Assembly: GCA_007571365.1 (NCBI GenBank)
Contig: RKRN01000130.1
Location: forward strand, 1 to 38,322
Direction of reading: 5' to 3'
Length of the DNA: 38,322 nt
Origin: Candidatus Latescibacterota bacterium
GTDB lineage: Bacteria > Latescibacterota > UBA2968 > UBA8231
Part shown: in pieces, positions 1 to 8,700 of the stretch
Layout: the number at the start of each line of letters is the position of its first letter
How positions within the stretch are numbered: position 1 is the first letter of the stretch
Position numbers and translations under genes: made by a program
The notes under the pieces: model-generated
Databases searched by the model: none
The model's input: the letters and a program-made list of their open reading frames with translations, nothing else
What the model was told of the DNA's origin: nothing

Positions 1-561
1 GTGCAAAGCGTCGCGACATCACAGCACGTCGATCTCAGTCAAGTACCCGCTTGGCAGGTGGGAGTAGGAATTGCACAGCAACTGCGTCGGCAGGAACATT
101 TGGGCGACGATTCGATCCCAAATGCTAGGCTGGCCGAATTATGCGGCATCAGTGAACAGGTTCTATCTAGGCAAGACTCAACGGGGAAGCTCGCCTTTGC
201 ACTCGACGACGAGAACCGAAAAACAGGTCGCGTTGTACTGCAGTCTGCTTGGGAACAGGGGCGTCGCTTTGCGATTGCCCGCCTTCTAGTAGATCGCCTT
301 TTGGGCGACCCCAACGAATTACTGCATCCGGCGACCGGCACGTACACGTACCGGCAGAAAATGCAGCGTGCCTTTGCTGGTGAGTTCCTTTGCCCAATTC
401 ATTCTTTGCTGGCTTTTTTGAACGATGATTTTTCGGACGAAAAACAGCAAGATGCCGCCGAGTATTTCAATGTATCGCCACTTACCGTTACCACGCGCCT
501 TGTTGATAACGGCGATCTCGATAGAGAAGCATTGCAAGACCCGGAGGCAAAAGCCGCATAA
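1..561 (+). CDS. ImmA/IrrE-like protein lacking zinc ligands (5' end possibly outside window)
   Basis: The C-terminal half has the layout of ImmA/IrrE peptidases: a helix resembling RRFxxAHELGH, then a FAxELLMP-like stretch (AFAGEFLCP) and a final helix of the type AAEYFNVSPLTVTTRL. The zinc-binding HExxH is gone: the aligned segment reads ARLLVD, and the acidic ligand before FAGEF is also absent. Seen: fold-like pattern without catalytic residues. Inferred: a non-catalytic sensor or scaffold derived from this family. The reading frame is open from base 1, so the GTG there may be an internal codon and an N-terminal HTH could lie upstream. It is followed after 50 bp by an unrelated epimerase gene. 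A different helical protein remains possible, as the match is by pattern only. Confidence 0.55.
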   Translation: MQSVATSQHVDLSQVPAWQVGVGIAQQLRRQEHLGDDSIPNARLAELCGISEQVLSRQDSTGKLAFALDDENRKTGRVVLQSAWEQGRRFAIARLLVDRLLGDPNELLHPATGTYTYRQKMQRAFAGEFLCPIHSLLAFLNDDFSDEKQQDAAEYFNVSPLTVTTRLVDNGDLDREALQDPEAKAA

Positions 562-611
562 GGCTGTAACGCAACGGCCGGGTCCTGTCTCCGCCCCGCC
601 GGGAGGTTGAG

Positions 612-1457
612 ATGCGCGTATTGATTACGGGAACCAGTGGTTTTATCGGTCGGTCGTTGGCCGAAGATATGGCGGCGGACCACGAGGTGATTTGCCTGTC
701 GCGCCAGCCGACAAAGGTCGCCGGGGTGGCGGGGGTGGTTGGAGATTTTACGCGGATGGAGGATTTGCAGCGGTTGGACCGCTGGGATTTCGACGCGCTC
801 GTCCATTTGGGGGCGGTGACGGGTTCCGGCACTGAAGCGGAGCTGATGCGGGTCAATGTCATGGGGACCTACGGCTTGTTGCGCTATCTGATCGATCGGG
901 GTTGCAGCAAATTCGCCTTGGCCTCGTCCATCGCCGCGGTCGGGATGCAGTCGGTGTATTTTCGGCCACTCGAACTGCCGATGTCGGACGAGCATCCGTG
1001 TCTCGACCGCGATGGCTACGGTTTTTCCAAGTACATGATGGAAGAGACGACCCGCTATTTGGCGCGGCAGCGGGCGGAGTTAGACTTCATCAATATCAGG
1101 CTGGCTTCGATTTGGCCCGAGGACCGGGCCTCGGCACCGCGGCAGCCGGGGCCGGTGGGACAATGGGGAATGGGGGCGATTTCGTGTATGTACTTGAGCG
1201 ATGCGGTGCGGTGTTTCCGGCTGGCGGCGGAGGGTATGCACAAGGCCGGGGTGCGGATTTTGAACGCAGTGGGGACGCAGGCTTGTGTGGCCTGTACGGT
1301 GCCGGAGTTGATGCGAATTTGGTATGGCGCGGATGCGGAGCAGATCGACATGGCGCATTACGAGCGGGCGGGGCACGAGCGGGATCCGGTGTATGATATT
1401 GCGCGGATTAAAGCGGAGTTGGGGTTTGTGCCGGCGCGCAGTGTGCTGCCAGAATGA
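612..1457 (+). CDS. NAD-dependent epimerase/dehydratase (extended SDR)
   Basis: A 281-residue Rossmann-fold protein. The N-terminus has the nucleotide-binding motif GTSGFIG (residues 7-13), an acidic residue in the GDFTRMEDL region, a SS pair near residue 105 and the catalytic YxxxK as YGFSK (Tyr136, Lys140). This is the arrangement of NAD(P)-dependent sugar-nucleotide epimerases and dehydratases. The ATG is preceded by a GGAGG site 6 bases away. The gene is convergent with the sulfatase, with one base between their stop codons. The substrate cannot be told from sequence. It resembles the two SDR genes at 24642-26062 only at family level. Confidence 0.88.
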   Translation: MRVLITGTSGFIGRSLAEDMAADHEVICLSRQPTKVAGVAGVVGDFTRMEDLQRLDRWDFDALVHLGAVTGSGTEAELMRVNVMGTYGLLRYLIDRGCSKFALASSIAAVGMQSVYFRPLELPMSDEHPCLDRDGYGFSKYMMEETTRYLARQRAELDFINIRLASIWPEDRASAPRQPGPVGQWGMGAISCMYLSDAVRCFRLAAEGMHKAGVRILNAVGTQACVACTVPELMRIWYGADAEQIDMAHYERAGHERDPVYDIARIKAELGFVPARSVLPE

Positions 1458-1458
1458 G

Positions 1459-2862
1459 CTACTCCGGCGCGAAAGACTGCTGCCCGTCGCCCACCGGCCT
1501 GAGTTGGCCCTTGCCGGTCACCGCGAAGTTGCGGCCGTCGCGCTGGGGCACTACGTAGCGTTCGTACCACGCTTCTAGCCGCCTCTTGAGTGCGCCGATT
1601 CGCTCGGCTTGGCTGGGCTCGTCGGCCAGATTGGCGCGCTCGTCCGGGTCGTTGGCTAGGTCGTAGAGTTCGTGCGGCCCTTCGGCTAGGCTCAGGTCGA
1701 AGCCATCTGGGTAGCGGTGGACGTATTTCCACGCCTCAGTGCGCATCATCCGCGTCGCCCCGTACTCGTCGTAGATGACTACTTCCGGCCGACCGGTATC
1801 GTCTTCTCCCAACAACAGGGGCCGTGCGCTTTGTCCGGGAAAATTGGCCCCCTCGGGTAGTGGTAGCCCCAGATAGTCGAGCAAGGTCGGCATAAAGTCG
1901 TAGGTGCTGACCATGCCCGCTTGGACGCTCCCCGCCGGTATGCGGCCGGGGTGGCTCGCGACGAAGGGCACCTTGATCGAATTCTCGTACATGTTTGGCG
2001 GATAGGTGCCGTTGCCCTTGCCCCAGAAACCGTGGTGGCCGCAGCTAAAGCCATTGTCGCTGGTGAAAACCACTAGCGTGTCCTCGCGCAGTCCTTTTTC
2101 GGCTAGCTTGTCGAGTATCCGCCCAATGTCGCGGTCCATGGCCGTCACCGCCGCGAAATAGCCTTTGAGCATCTCGCGGTTGCCCAAGCAACGCTCGCTC
2201 AGCGTGTGCCCCACCGCCCAGGGGTGAATGGCTTCCTGCGGACAGGAATCGAACGCGCAGTTGTCGTAGGAATCGACGATTTCCGGCGGGTGGCCCGTCC
2301 ACGGGCTGTGCGGTGCGGTGTAGTGAACGCCTAGGTAAAAGGGCGCGTCGCCATCGGCGTGCCGATCGATAAACGCCAGGGCGTCGTTGGTGATTGCCGT
2401 GGTCACGTAGCCCGGCTCGGTGATCAGCTCGCCGTTGCGGACCATGGGTGCGTCGTTGTACGGCCCGCCGCCCTGCTGATGCACGTACCAATGCACAAAG
2501 CCGTGCTGGGCGAGTTGGCTGTGCCCGAGGTGCCACTTGCCGCTCAGCCCGCAGACCCAGCCATTGTCAGCGAGGATGTCGGTATATGCCACTTCGCCGG
2601 CGAGATAGGCGGCGGCGGACGCGCCGACGTTGCCCGCTCTGATCCAGTCGTGGACCCCGTGCTGCGAGGGGATTCGCCCGGTCAAAAAGGTTGCGCGGCT
2701 GGGCGAGCAGACCGGCGTGGCGACGAAAAAATTGTCAAAGCGCATGCCGGTCTGGGCGATGCGGTCAATGGCTGGAGTGCGGATTTCCGCGTTGCCGTAA
2801 CAGCCGGCGGCCCAAGGGCCTTGGTCGTCGCTGAGGATGAAGACGATGTTGGGGCGATTCAT
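1459..2862 (-). CDS. Sulfatase (formylglycine-dependent, Cys type)
   Basis: A 467-residue type I sulfatase that hydrolyses sulfate esters. The N-terminus NIVFILSDDQG supplies the first two metal aspartates (Asp12, Asp13). The maturation motif CSPSR starts at Cys52, which a formylglycine-generating enzyme would oxidise. A later SDNGF segment supplies further metal and substrate ligands. No signal peptide is visible, so it looks cytoplasmic. The ATG at 2862 is preferred over an upstream GTG at 2871, because the family starts at MNRPN and a duplicated copy of this 5' end also starts at that codon. The substrate is unknown; a glycan or small sulfate ester is plausible. Its first bases are duplicated at 8977-9026, on the far side of the defence block. 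Confidence 0.92.
   Translation of the reverse strand: MNRPNIVFILSDDQGPWAAGCYGNAEIRTPAIDRIAQTGMRFDNFFVATPVCSPSRATFLTGRIPSQHGVHDWIRAGNVGASAAAYLAGEVAYTDILADNGWVCGLSGKWHLGHSQLAQHGFVHWYVHQQGGGPYNDAPMVRNGELITEPGYVTTAITNDALAFIDRHADGDAPFYLGVHYTAPHSPWTGHPPEIVDSYDNCAFDSCPQEAIHPWAVGHTLSERCLGNREMLKGYFAAVTAMDRDIGRILDKLAEKGLREDTLVVFTSDNGFSCGHHGFWGKGNGTYPPNMYENSIKVPFVASHPGRIPAGSVQAGMVSTYDFMPTLLDYLGLPLPEGANFPGQSARPLLLGEDDTGRPEVVIYDEYGATRMMRTEAWKYVHRYPDGFDLSLAEGPHELYDLANDPDERANLADEPSQAERIGALKRRLEAWYERYVVPQRDGRNFAVTGKGQLRPVGDGQQSFAPE
2807..2846. repeat. 40 bp direct repeat, copy A (inside sulfatase 5' end)
   Basis: This stretch is identical over 40 bases to 8977-9016 in the same orientation. A further shared 8 bases, CGATTCAT, cover the start codon (2855-2862 and 9019-9026). 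The two copies differ by a six-base gap between these blocks. Copy A encodes residues 6-18 or so of the intact sulfatase. Copies are 6,170 bp apart and flank the PIN, HTH-peptidase, CBASS-remnant and methyltransferase genes. Confidence 0.9.
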
Positions 2863-2876
2863 AGGGTACACAGCTT

Positions 2877-3389
2877 TCAGTTAGAGTCTTGTTGCCAGTG
2901 CCTGAGACGCTTGCGGACTTCCGCCTTGGGCAGCCTGCAGCGCGGATGAGTGCTGATTGCTTCAAGACCAGCGTGTAGCTCATTTGCGCTGGCAGCGGAA
3001 ACCTCAAACATCTGGTCTAGCAGCCACAAAACGCCGTGACAATCGACGCGCTCTTCGTCGGCTAACCCACGCAGCGCACCATCACCCGTGAGTAAGCTCC
3101 AAGTGTTCCTTGCCGCGAGGGCGAGAGCGAAGCTATCCGGTAGCGAAAGCAACGGTTGCTTGCGCCGGTAGCGAAGGGCGCAAGCGACGCCGGTGCTATC
3201 CAGTTCTTAGATTCGTAGGCCGATCTTGAGTAGATTATCGCCCCCGTGGTTTTTTAGCTCTCGTTCGTACAAAAGGTCCGGGACGGCAAACTGGAACGGG
3301 AGGCGGAAGCAGATTTCTAGCAACGAACCGCGTTCCAAATCAATCAGGATGGACGTGTCGGAGACCAGCACCTTCATGGGCTTCATCAT
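2877..3389 (-). pseudogene. PIN-domain (VapC-like) ribonuclease gene with one in-frame TAA
   Basis: Read on the minus strand in one frame, 171 codons form a complete PIN domain interrupted by a single TAA at 3209-3207. Before the stop: VLVSDTSILIDLERG with the first catalytic Asp, then the VPDLLYERE segment. After the stop, still in frame: ELDSTGVACALRYRRKQP, then LSLPDSFALALA and LLTGDGALR with the remaining acidic residues. All expected PIN acidic positions are present, so the loss looks recent (one substitution from GAA or CAA). The start overlaps the 3' end of the HTH-peptidase gene by about 50 bp in another frame, implying co-transcription and a toxin-regulator type of pairing. The stop is TAA, so selenocysteine decoding cannot explain it. 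Confidence 0.8.
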
Positions 3390-4455
3390 ACTCCAGGTCT
3401 GGCGGCTCCTCCATGCGCTGGTTCAACTCATGGACCGAGATTTCCAGTAGCTCGGCGGCCTTGGCTTCGGAGATCGCGTCCTCGGCTAAGGCGCGGAAGC
3501 ACAGGCGCTCGAAACGCCGGGGGACCTCGCCCGGCATAGCGCAAGGCTCCTGATAGGGTGGTCTGCGCCAGCCTAAACGGGAAAATTCGTTAAATAGTCG
3601 CCGGAACAGGGTTGGGCCGAAGATACCCAAGTCCTTGCAGCGATAGGTAAGTGCCTGAACGCTTACGCCGAATAGCTTCTTGAGGGCAAAAAGCTCGCTC
3701 CAGCCGATGGAGGTGCGGTGCTTGCCGATTGTAGCCCACAGCACCTCGGCAGGCATGAGAAATGCCCCAGCGAAACGGTAGGCAGCCTTCTCGTCATCTA
3801 CTTTTGCGCCAACTTCCAAGACCATATGCCCCAACTCATGCGCCATTGTGAGACGCTGTCGCTCTCCCCAGTGTTTGCCATTGACGACGAGGACCGGGAC
3901 GGTGCTCTTGCCGGTGCGACGCACTCGTGCCATGAGGCCGTCGATATTTTCAAGAGCACAAGAGAGTACTTTGATGCCGCGCTCTTCCATCACCTCGACT
4001 AGATTGGGAATAGGGTCGAACCCTAAACCCCAGTGAAGGCGAAGACTATGGGCGGCGCGGTCGGCCTCTGAGGATTCGCTGACGACGGGATAGGGAGCTT
4101 CGCGGGGCTTGTCCCAGTCGAGGCTCGGCAAGCCGAGAAACTCCTCGACCATGAGGTAGCGTTCCAACAAGTGCAGGACTTTGGCTTCGACCTGCATCAC
4201 CTCGCGCTTGCTTGTGAGACTCTTCTTGCGAAACTCGACGCCCTCTAGTGCCATTTCTTGGTCCCCGGCCAAGTAGTCCACGGAGACTGAGAGGGCGTCG
4301 GCCAGCGCGATGAGGACACCTGAGCTTGGTACGGATTCGCCGCGCTCATACTTACCGATCGCCTGCGCCGTTACGCGATTTTCAATGCGTTCCTCCAAGC
4401 CGCGCAGGGACAGGCCGGCGGCAGAGCGAGCGAGCTTGAGTCTCGGTCCTAGCAT
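3340..4455 (-). CDS. HTH (XRE) - ImmA/IrrE metallopeptidase fusion, CapH/CapP-like regulator
   Basis: A 371-residue fusion. Residues 1-65 form an XRE helix-turn-helix (RLKLARSAAGLSLRGLEER through AQAIGKYERGE to a YLAGD end). Residues 140-275 form an ImmA/IrrE zinc peptidase with HELGH at 206-210 and DDEKAAYRFAGAFLMP carrying the third ligand. The ATG at 4455 is chosen because AGGAG lies 10 bases upstream; an in-frame start at 4503 has no such site. In CBASS systems a separate repressor CapH and protease CapP act together, the protease cleaving the repressor after DNA damage. Here both activities sit in one chain, divergent from a CD-NTase gene, so a regulatory role for that operon is a reasonable inference. 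The PIN gene is directly downstream and overlapping. Confidence 0.85.
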   Translation of the reverse strand: MLGPRLKLARSAAGLSLRGLEERIENRVTAQAIGKYERGESVPSSGVLIALADALSVSVDYLAGDQEMALEGVEFRKKSLTSKREVMQVEAKVLHLLERYLMVEEFLGLPSLDWDKPREAPYPVVSESSEADRAAHSLRLHWGLGFDPIPNLVEVMEERGIKVLSCALENIDGLMARVRRTGKSTVPVLVVNGKHWGERQRLTMAHELGHMVLEVGAKVDDEKAAYRFAGAFLMPAEVLWATIGKHRTSIGWSELFALKKLFGVSVQALTYRCKDLGIFGPTLFRRLFNEFSRLGWRRPPYQEPCAMPGEVPRRFERLCFRALAEDAISEAKAAELLEISVHELNQRMEEPPDLEYDEAHEGAGLRHVHPD

Positions 4456-4485
4456 GGAGGGTATTCTCCTCTTGACATAGTTTAT

Positions 4486-4515
4486 AAAATAGACGTATTT
4501 CATTCATATTGTAAA
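4486..4515 (-). promoter_or_regulatory. Candidate promoter of the HTH-peptidase gene
   Basis: On the minus strand TTTACA (4515-4510) and TATTTT (4491-4486) are 18 bases apart, about 30 bases before the start codon. The inverted pair TAGTTTA (4478-4484) and TAAACTA (4512-4518) overlaps it and could be an operator for the autoregulating HTH protein. The surrounding 300 bp (4456-4755) is markedly AT-rich and holds no gene. Confidence 0.35.
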
Positions 4516-4548
4516 CTAATGACATTAGATTTTACCATGAATCGCTGC

Positions 4549-4579
4549 AAACGCCGCGGTGTCGATCTCAGCGGCGTTT
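4549..4579. repeat. 9 bp perfect inverted repeat in the divergent intergenic region
   Basis: AAACGCCGC (4549-4557) and GCGGCGTTT (4571-4579) are separated by 13 bases. The GC-rich palindrome stands out from the AT-rich region between the HTH-peptidase gene and the CD-NTase gene. No T-run follows on either side and the genes diverge, so an operator or a structured leader is more likely than a terminator. Confidence 0.5.
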
Positions 4580-4755
4580 CCTAGTCATAGAAAGAAAAAA
4601 ATCGTGAAATGACATTTTTACGATCACTCTGATGGCTTCCAGTGGCTGACGTTATTGGAATTTACAAATATCTTTATCATTCGACAATATATAAATTACG
4701 ACCGCCGGAAATGGACGACGCTTCCTGCAACGGCGGCACAAACAAGGAATCTTAA

Positions 4756-5511
4756 ATGAATTCTAAGACGATTCCACCACAACGGACCGAACCGACAGAT
4801 ATCCTACTAGCTGATGTGGCGATCCGCGTCCAACTCAGCCGGACGGACTACAATAAGGCCGTTGACAGGTATCAGACGATCAACGATTGGATTGAGCGAG
4901 ACGGCAGCCCGCTCAAGGATCTTGTCCAACGGTTCTATCCGCAAGGGTCCATGGCCATTAGCGCGACCATTGCGTCAAAACTTAAGACGGACGAGTTCGA
5001 CATCGACTTGGTAGTTCAGCTTGGTCTGTCGAAGGACGTATCGCCTAGCGAGCCTTTGGACCTGCTATTCAAGGCGATCAGGGGAGAGCCGGGGTCTCGG
5101 TACTATCGGATGACAAAGCGGAGGACCCGTTGTGTTGCCGTTGATTACAGTGACGATATGCACATCGACGTTACGCCAGTCATTCGTCGATTGGGCACTC
5201 AGGAGCGCGAGAGTTGGCTTTTTCATGACCGGCCAGAAGTTCCCCAAGAGCAGAGCGACAAGATCATCGCCAATCCCTACGGCTTCGCCGGCGAGATGCA
5301 GGCAATCATGATGAATCTATTCGGTGAAGCGCCGACGGCCGAGGTCTTTCGGGCCTCCAACGAGCGTTTGGGTAAAGAGGTCCGGGACGGGCGAAGCCAG
5401 CATCGCCCGAATACTGGCAGCAGGATCATTCCGACAACAGCGGCGGGGACGAGCGTTGTAGTATCAGCACCAAAGCATACCTTCTTTGGCGACCAATGGT
5501 ACGGACAGTGA
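4756..5511 (+). CDS. CBASS-type CD-NTase, internally shortened
   Basis: A 251-residue cGAS/DncV-like nucleotidyltransferase, the enzyme that makes cyclic nucleotide signals in CBASS anti-phage defence. The N-terminal catalytic half is intact: YPQGSMAISATI (the GS motif at 64-65), DEFDIDLV with Asp82 and Asp84, and MHIDVTPVI with the third Asp138. Full-length family members usually have 300-400 residues. Here the text passes from NPYGFAGE (near 173-180) straight to an apparent C-terminal tail ending FFGDQWYGQ, so most of the helical domain seems missing without a frameshift. The stop overlaps the next start as GTGA, typical of coupled CBASS genes. The product is probably inactive, though catalytic residues remain. 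No effector gene is present. Confidence 0.75.
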   Translation: MNSKTIPPQRTEPTDILLADVAIRVQLSRTDYNKAVDRYQTINDWIERDGSPLKDLVQRFYPQGSMAISATIASKLKTDEFDIDLVVQLGLSKDVSPSEPLDLLFKAIRGEPGSRYYRMTKRRTRCVAVDYSDDMHIDVTPVIRRLGTQERESWLFHDRPEVPQEQSDKIIANPYGFAGEMQAIMMNLFGEAPTAEVFRASNERLGKEVRDGRSQHRPNTGSRIIPTTAAGTSVVVSAPKHTFFGDQWYGQ

Positions 5512-5796
5512 GCCTCACAATCTGGAAGCAAGTCGAACTTATGCGGCAAAGGTGGCCAGATTTCCGGGTGATCAACCGGCCGGGTCGCTTGGTGCGATGG
5601 GAAGGACAGCTTCGACCCTTGGTCCAAATGTACACGGTTCAAATCGCTTTCTGCCGAGAAAGCAAAAAAGGCAGTGCCGAAAGTCCACTAGCAGCCCTCG
5701 ACGAATTTGGCGGAAACGCGGCGGCCGTATTTCTAACGGAACCCGCTACCTCTTACCAGCCAATTAGGGAATTATACCATTACCATGAATTACAGA
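5508..5796 (+). pseudogene. Truncated E2-like gene of a type II (short) CBASS operon
   Basis: A GTG at 5508 overlaps the CD-NTase stop. The first 45 or so residues, including VELMRQRWPDFRV, VRWEGQLRPL and MYTVQIAF, match the opening of the E2-conjugase-like protein that accompanies CD-NTases in short type II CBASS. After that the similarity stops. The expected catalytic-Cys region and the C-terminal WTSEWL-like segment are absent. The frame formally stays open to 6107, but from 5797 it lies antisense to the methyltransferase gene, so the E2 gene appears cut near 5650-5790. Family recognition rests on a short segment. Confidence 0.55.
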
Positions 5797-8700
5797 TTAC
5801 GCCAATAGCCGTTTTACCAACGTCTCTACCTGCTTGCCTTCGCCCGATTGGGCGAGCCATCCGCGCAACTCACGGCGGGCAATGGTCGTGCCGACCGCTG
5901 CGCCGCGCTTCTCGTATAGGTTTTGCAATTGCTGCGCCGCACCGCTGGCGGCCGCTTGGCCGGCCCGTGCTATCTCCTGATGCAAGCGGTTCGTTGCATC
6001 GTATTCCGGTATCGACAACTTCCACAGGTGCTTTTGTAAATGTCGTGCCCCGAATTGTCCCTTGGCCATCAACGGTTTCACTGTTTCATACAAGGTACGG
6101 CTGTTGATGATGGCGAGTACGTAATGAGCCTCTTGAAGGTCTCTGCAAGGTGTCCAGAATAACGTGCAGTCAATTATAGTATCATGGGTATCGATAATTG
6201 CAGCCGTAGGCTCTCCTGAAGCGGTGTACACCACGCGAATCGGCCGGTCCTCGTCGTTCTGCCGCCATTCGAGTTGCGCCGAGAGCTTGCTGTTGTAATC
6301 CAACCATTGCGATAGATTTTGTTTGGTCGCGGGTTTTTTATACTCCTCCCATAGCGCACTGACCTGCTGCCACCGTCCCCGCATCCGCTGTTCCAACCCA
6401 CCGAGATGAATGCCTCCCGTTCCATTAGCGTCCACAGGCAGTTCAGTGTCGCTTTGTTTTAAGGGCAAAAGGGCTTTCCGTGGCGTCAACGTCGCGTAGG
6501 GAACCACTGTTTCCCCCAAGTGAACGTCAAACAAGTGCGCCTTTTCTATGGTCTGCCCGGTAATGGCAGTCAGATCGAGCTTCTTCCACGGTGCCTTGTC
6601 TTGGCGGCCTCGGCGCGGCTCCACCTTAACGGTCTGTGCGGCTCTAACAAGGGTAGTGCTCGCGACCTCATTCGCAAAGAAGAGACAGCGCGGCACGATG
6701 GAAGCTCCCTGCCGAAAGCGATCCGCGTACGGCGATGTTCCGCTGACCGACGTGTCGGTAATAGCGATTCGTTCCCGCCGTACATCTTTCGCTCCGGCCG
6801 CCCCTTGCCACCGCTCTACATCGCCAGCCAAGGGCGTTGCTGGGGCATTTTCGCCCATCCGCTTGGCAAACGCGACACACGATGCAACCGGAAAGAACGT
6901 ATTGGGTTTGAGTTTTTCCAGATCCCAAGCCGTTTTGTAGCCGAAATTTACCGCCAAATCGCCCCAGCGTCCCGTGCGCCATTTGGCGTATTGCCCAGTT
7001 TGCAACGCACTATGTGGCAACACCATGGCGATGATGCCGCCATCTTCTAGGTAGAGAGCGACGCTGCGGGCGAAGAAAAGCCCGGCGACATCTTGATGCG
7101 TTGCGTAGCGACCCCCCTGCCAGATGTGATATAGCTCCTTGCTCTGCTGCACCAGCTTGGTGCGCAGCACGCTAGCGGTATTGCGATAGTTCAGCCACGG
7201 CGGGTTGCCGACAATCACATCGACCTTGCGGCGGCTCAACGCCACCGGACGTACTAAATTGCGCGTATAGTACGCCCAGATGTGGTCGAGCCCCTCGGCA
7301 TGTAGTTCCTGCATGATCGCGATGGTCGCGGCCAGCGTCTGGCGCTGGCCCGGGTCCACAATTCCGCAGTCGTCCAACGCCAGTAGTGGGTCATTGCCGC
7401 GCTCAATCGCATCGGCAATGTCGCTCATCAGCAAATCAAACGCGTCGGCTTGTTCCACCAAACCGATCGGAAAAACCAGCCTTTTGTCGAACTCGTCGCC
7501 CTCCACCTCAATGCCTATATCGCCGCTGATAAACAAGTCGCCAGTTTGGTAGTGCAACTGCAAGGCATCCCCCAAATACACAGGTATGGCCACGTTTCCC
7601 GCATACCCGGCCTCGACGGCAGCATCAATGAGGGGCCGCGCGGCCATGATCCAAGCCGTACGGGCTAGCCGTACCGCCACTGGATGCACGTCAATGCCAA
7701 TCACCGCCTCGCGCAACTGCTCCAACGCCTCTTTGGGATTCTCTTTCGCTTCCGCAGCCGCTTCGACAAAGTGGCGCACCGCAACGGCGATAAACGTGCC
7801 GGAGCCACAAGACGGATCGAGAACCCGCTGGCGGAGTGGGTCCGTTACTACCTCCTGCACCATCTCCCGTGCCAGCCACTCTGGGGTATAATACTCACCT
7901 AAGCGTCGCCGTTCATCCGGCGGAATAACCGCTTCGTACAAGGTAGAGGCTATATCTGATGGTGCTTCCTTCCAGTTAAAGCGGGCTACGCGCCGAGCTA
8001 TCGTCTCAATAAGCGGCTGCCCACCCACTTCGGCCGGCCAGGCAAAAAAGTCCGACTCAATAATGTCTTGCAGGCCGGTGTCGTCGCGAAGCTGACGCCC
8101 GTAGAGCAAATCCGTCGGATCATTAGCGGCCCGTTCCCGAATATCTACGCCAAAGTACGCCTGTACCACCATGCCGATGACCATGCTTAGGTACGTGTGC
8201 CGGACGAACAGGTCGTCTAGCTGTGCGGGCGTCTGAGCGATCTCGCCTAGAGCCGCTTGCAACAAGGTTTTCCACAAGCGGCATTTGACCCGGACGGTTT
8301 CGCGGTCCTTCGCTTCTTGGTACAGCGCGTTCAGGACAGTAATATCCCGCTGATACGACGGGCTGTTGAGGCCAAAGTGCCGCTCGACACTGGTGCGTTG
8401 GGCCGGAATGTCGTCCAGCGCGCCGAGGGCCTCGTCGCGAAGCCACTCGTACAAAGACAGCCAGTCAGCCGCCGATTCTAGTATAAAAGCATGGGGCCTC
8501 GTCGTCTGGACCGCGCCGGCATTCGGCCAGCGCAGAAGCCAGTGCCGCCCGTCCGTGAGAACACCCATCCGTGCGCTCTGTCCGTCCGCCATGGATTCCG
8601 CTAAGTATTCATCCAATTGCCGCACATAGTTTTCATTGGGATTAAAGCCGTCGGTCGTGCCGATGCGCTTTTTGACCTCAATAAACGTATCTAATGCCGT

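Noticed and set aside
3207-3209. Selenocysteine or other recoding at the PIN gene stop
   Set aside because: The codon is TAA, not TGA, and no Cys-type position is expected there.
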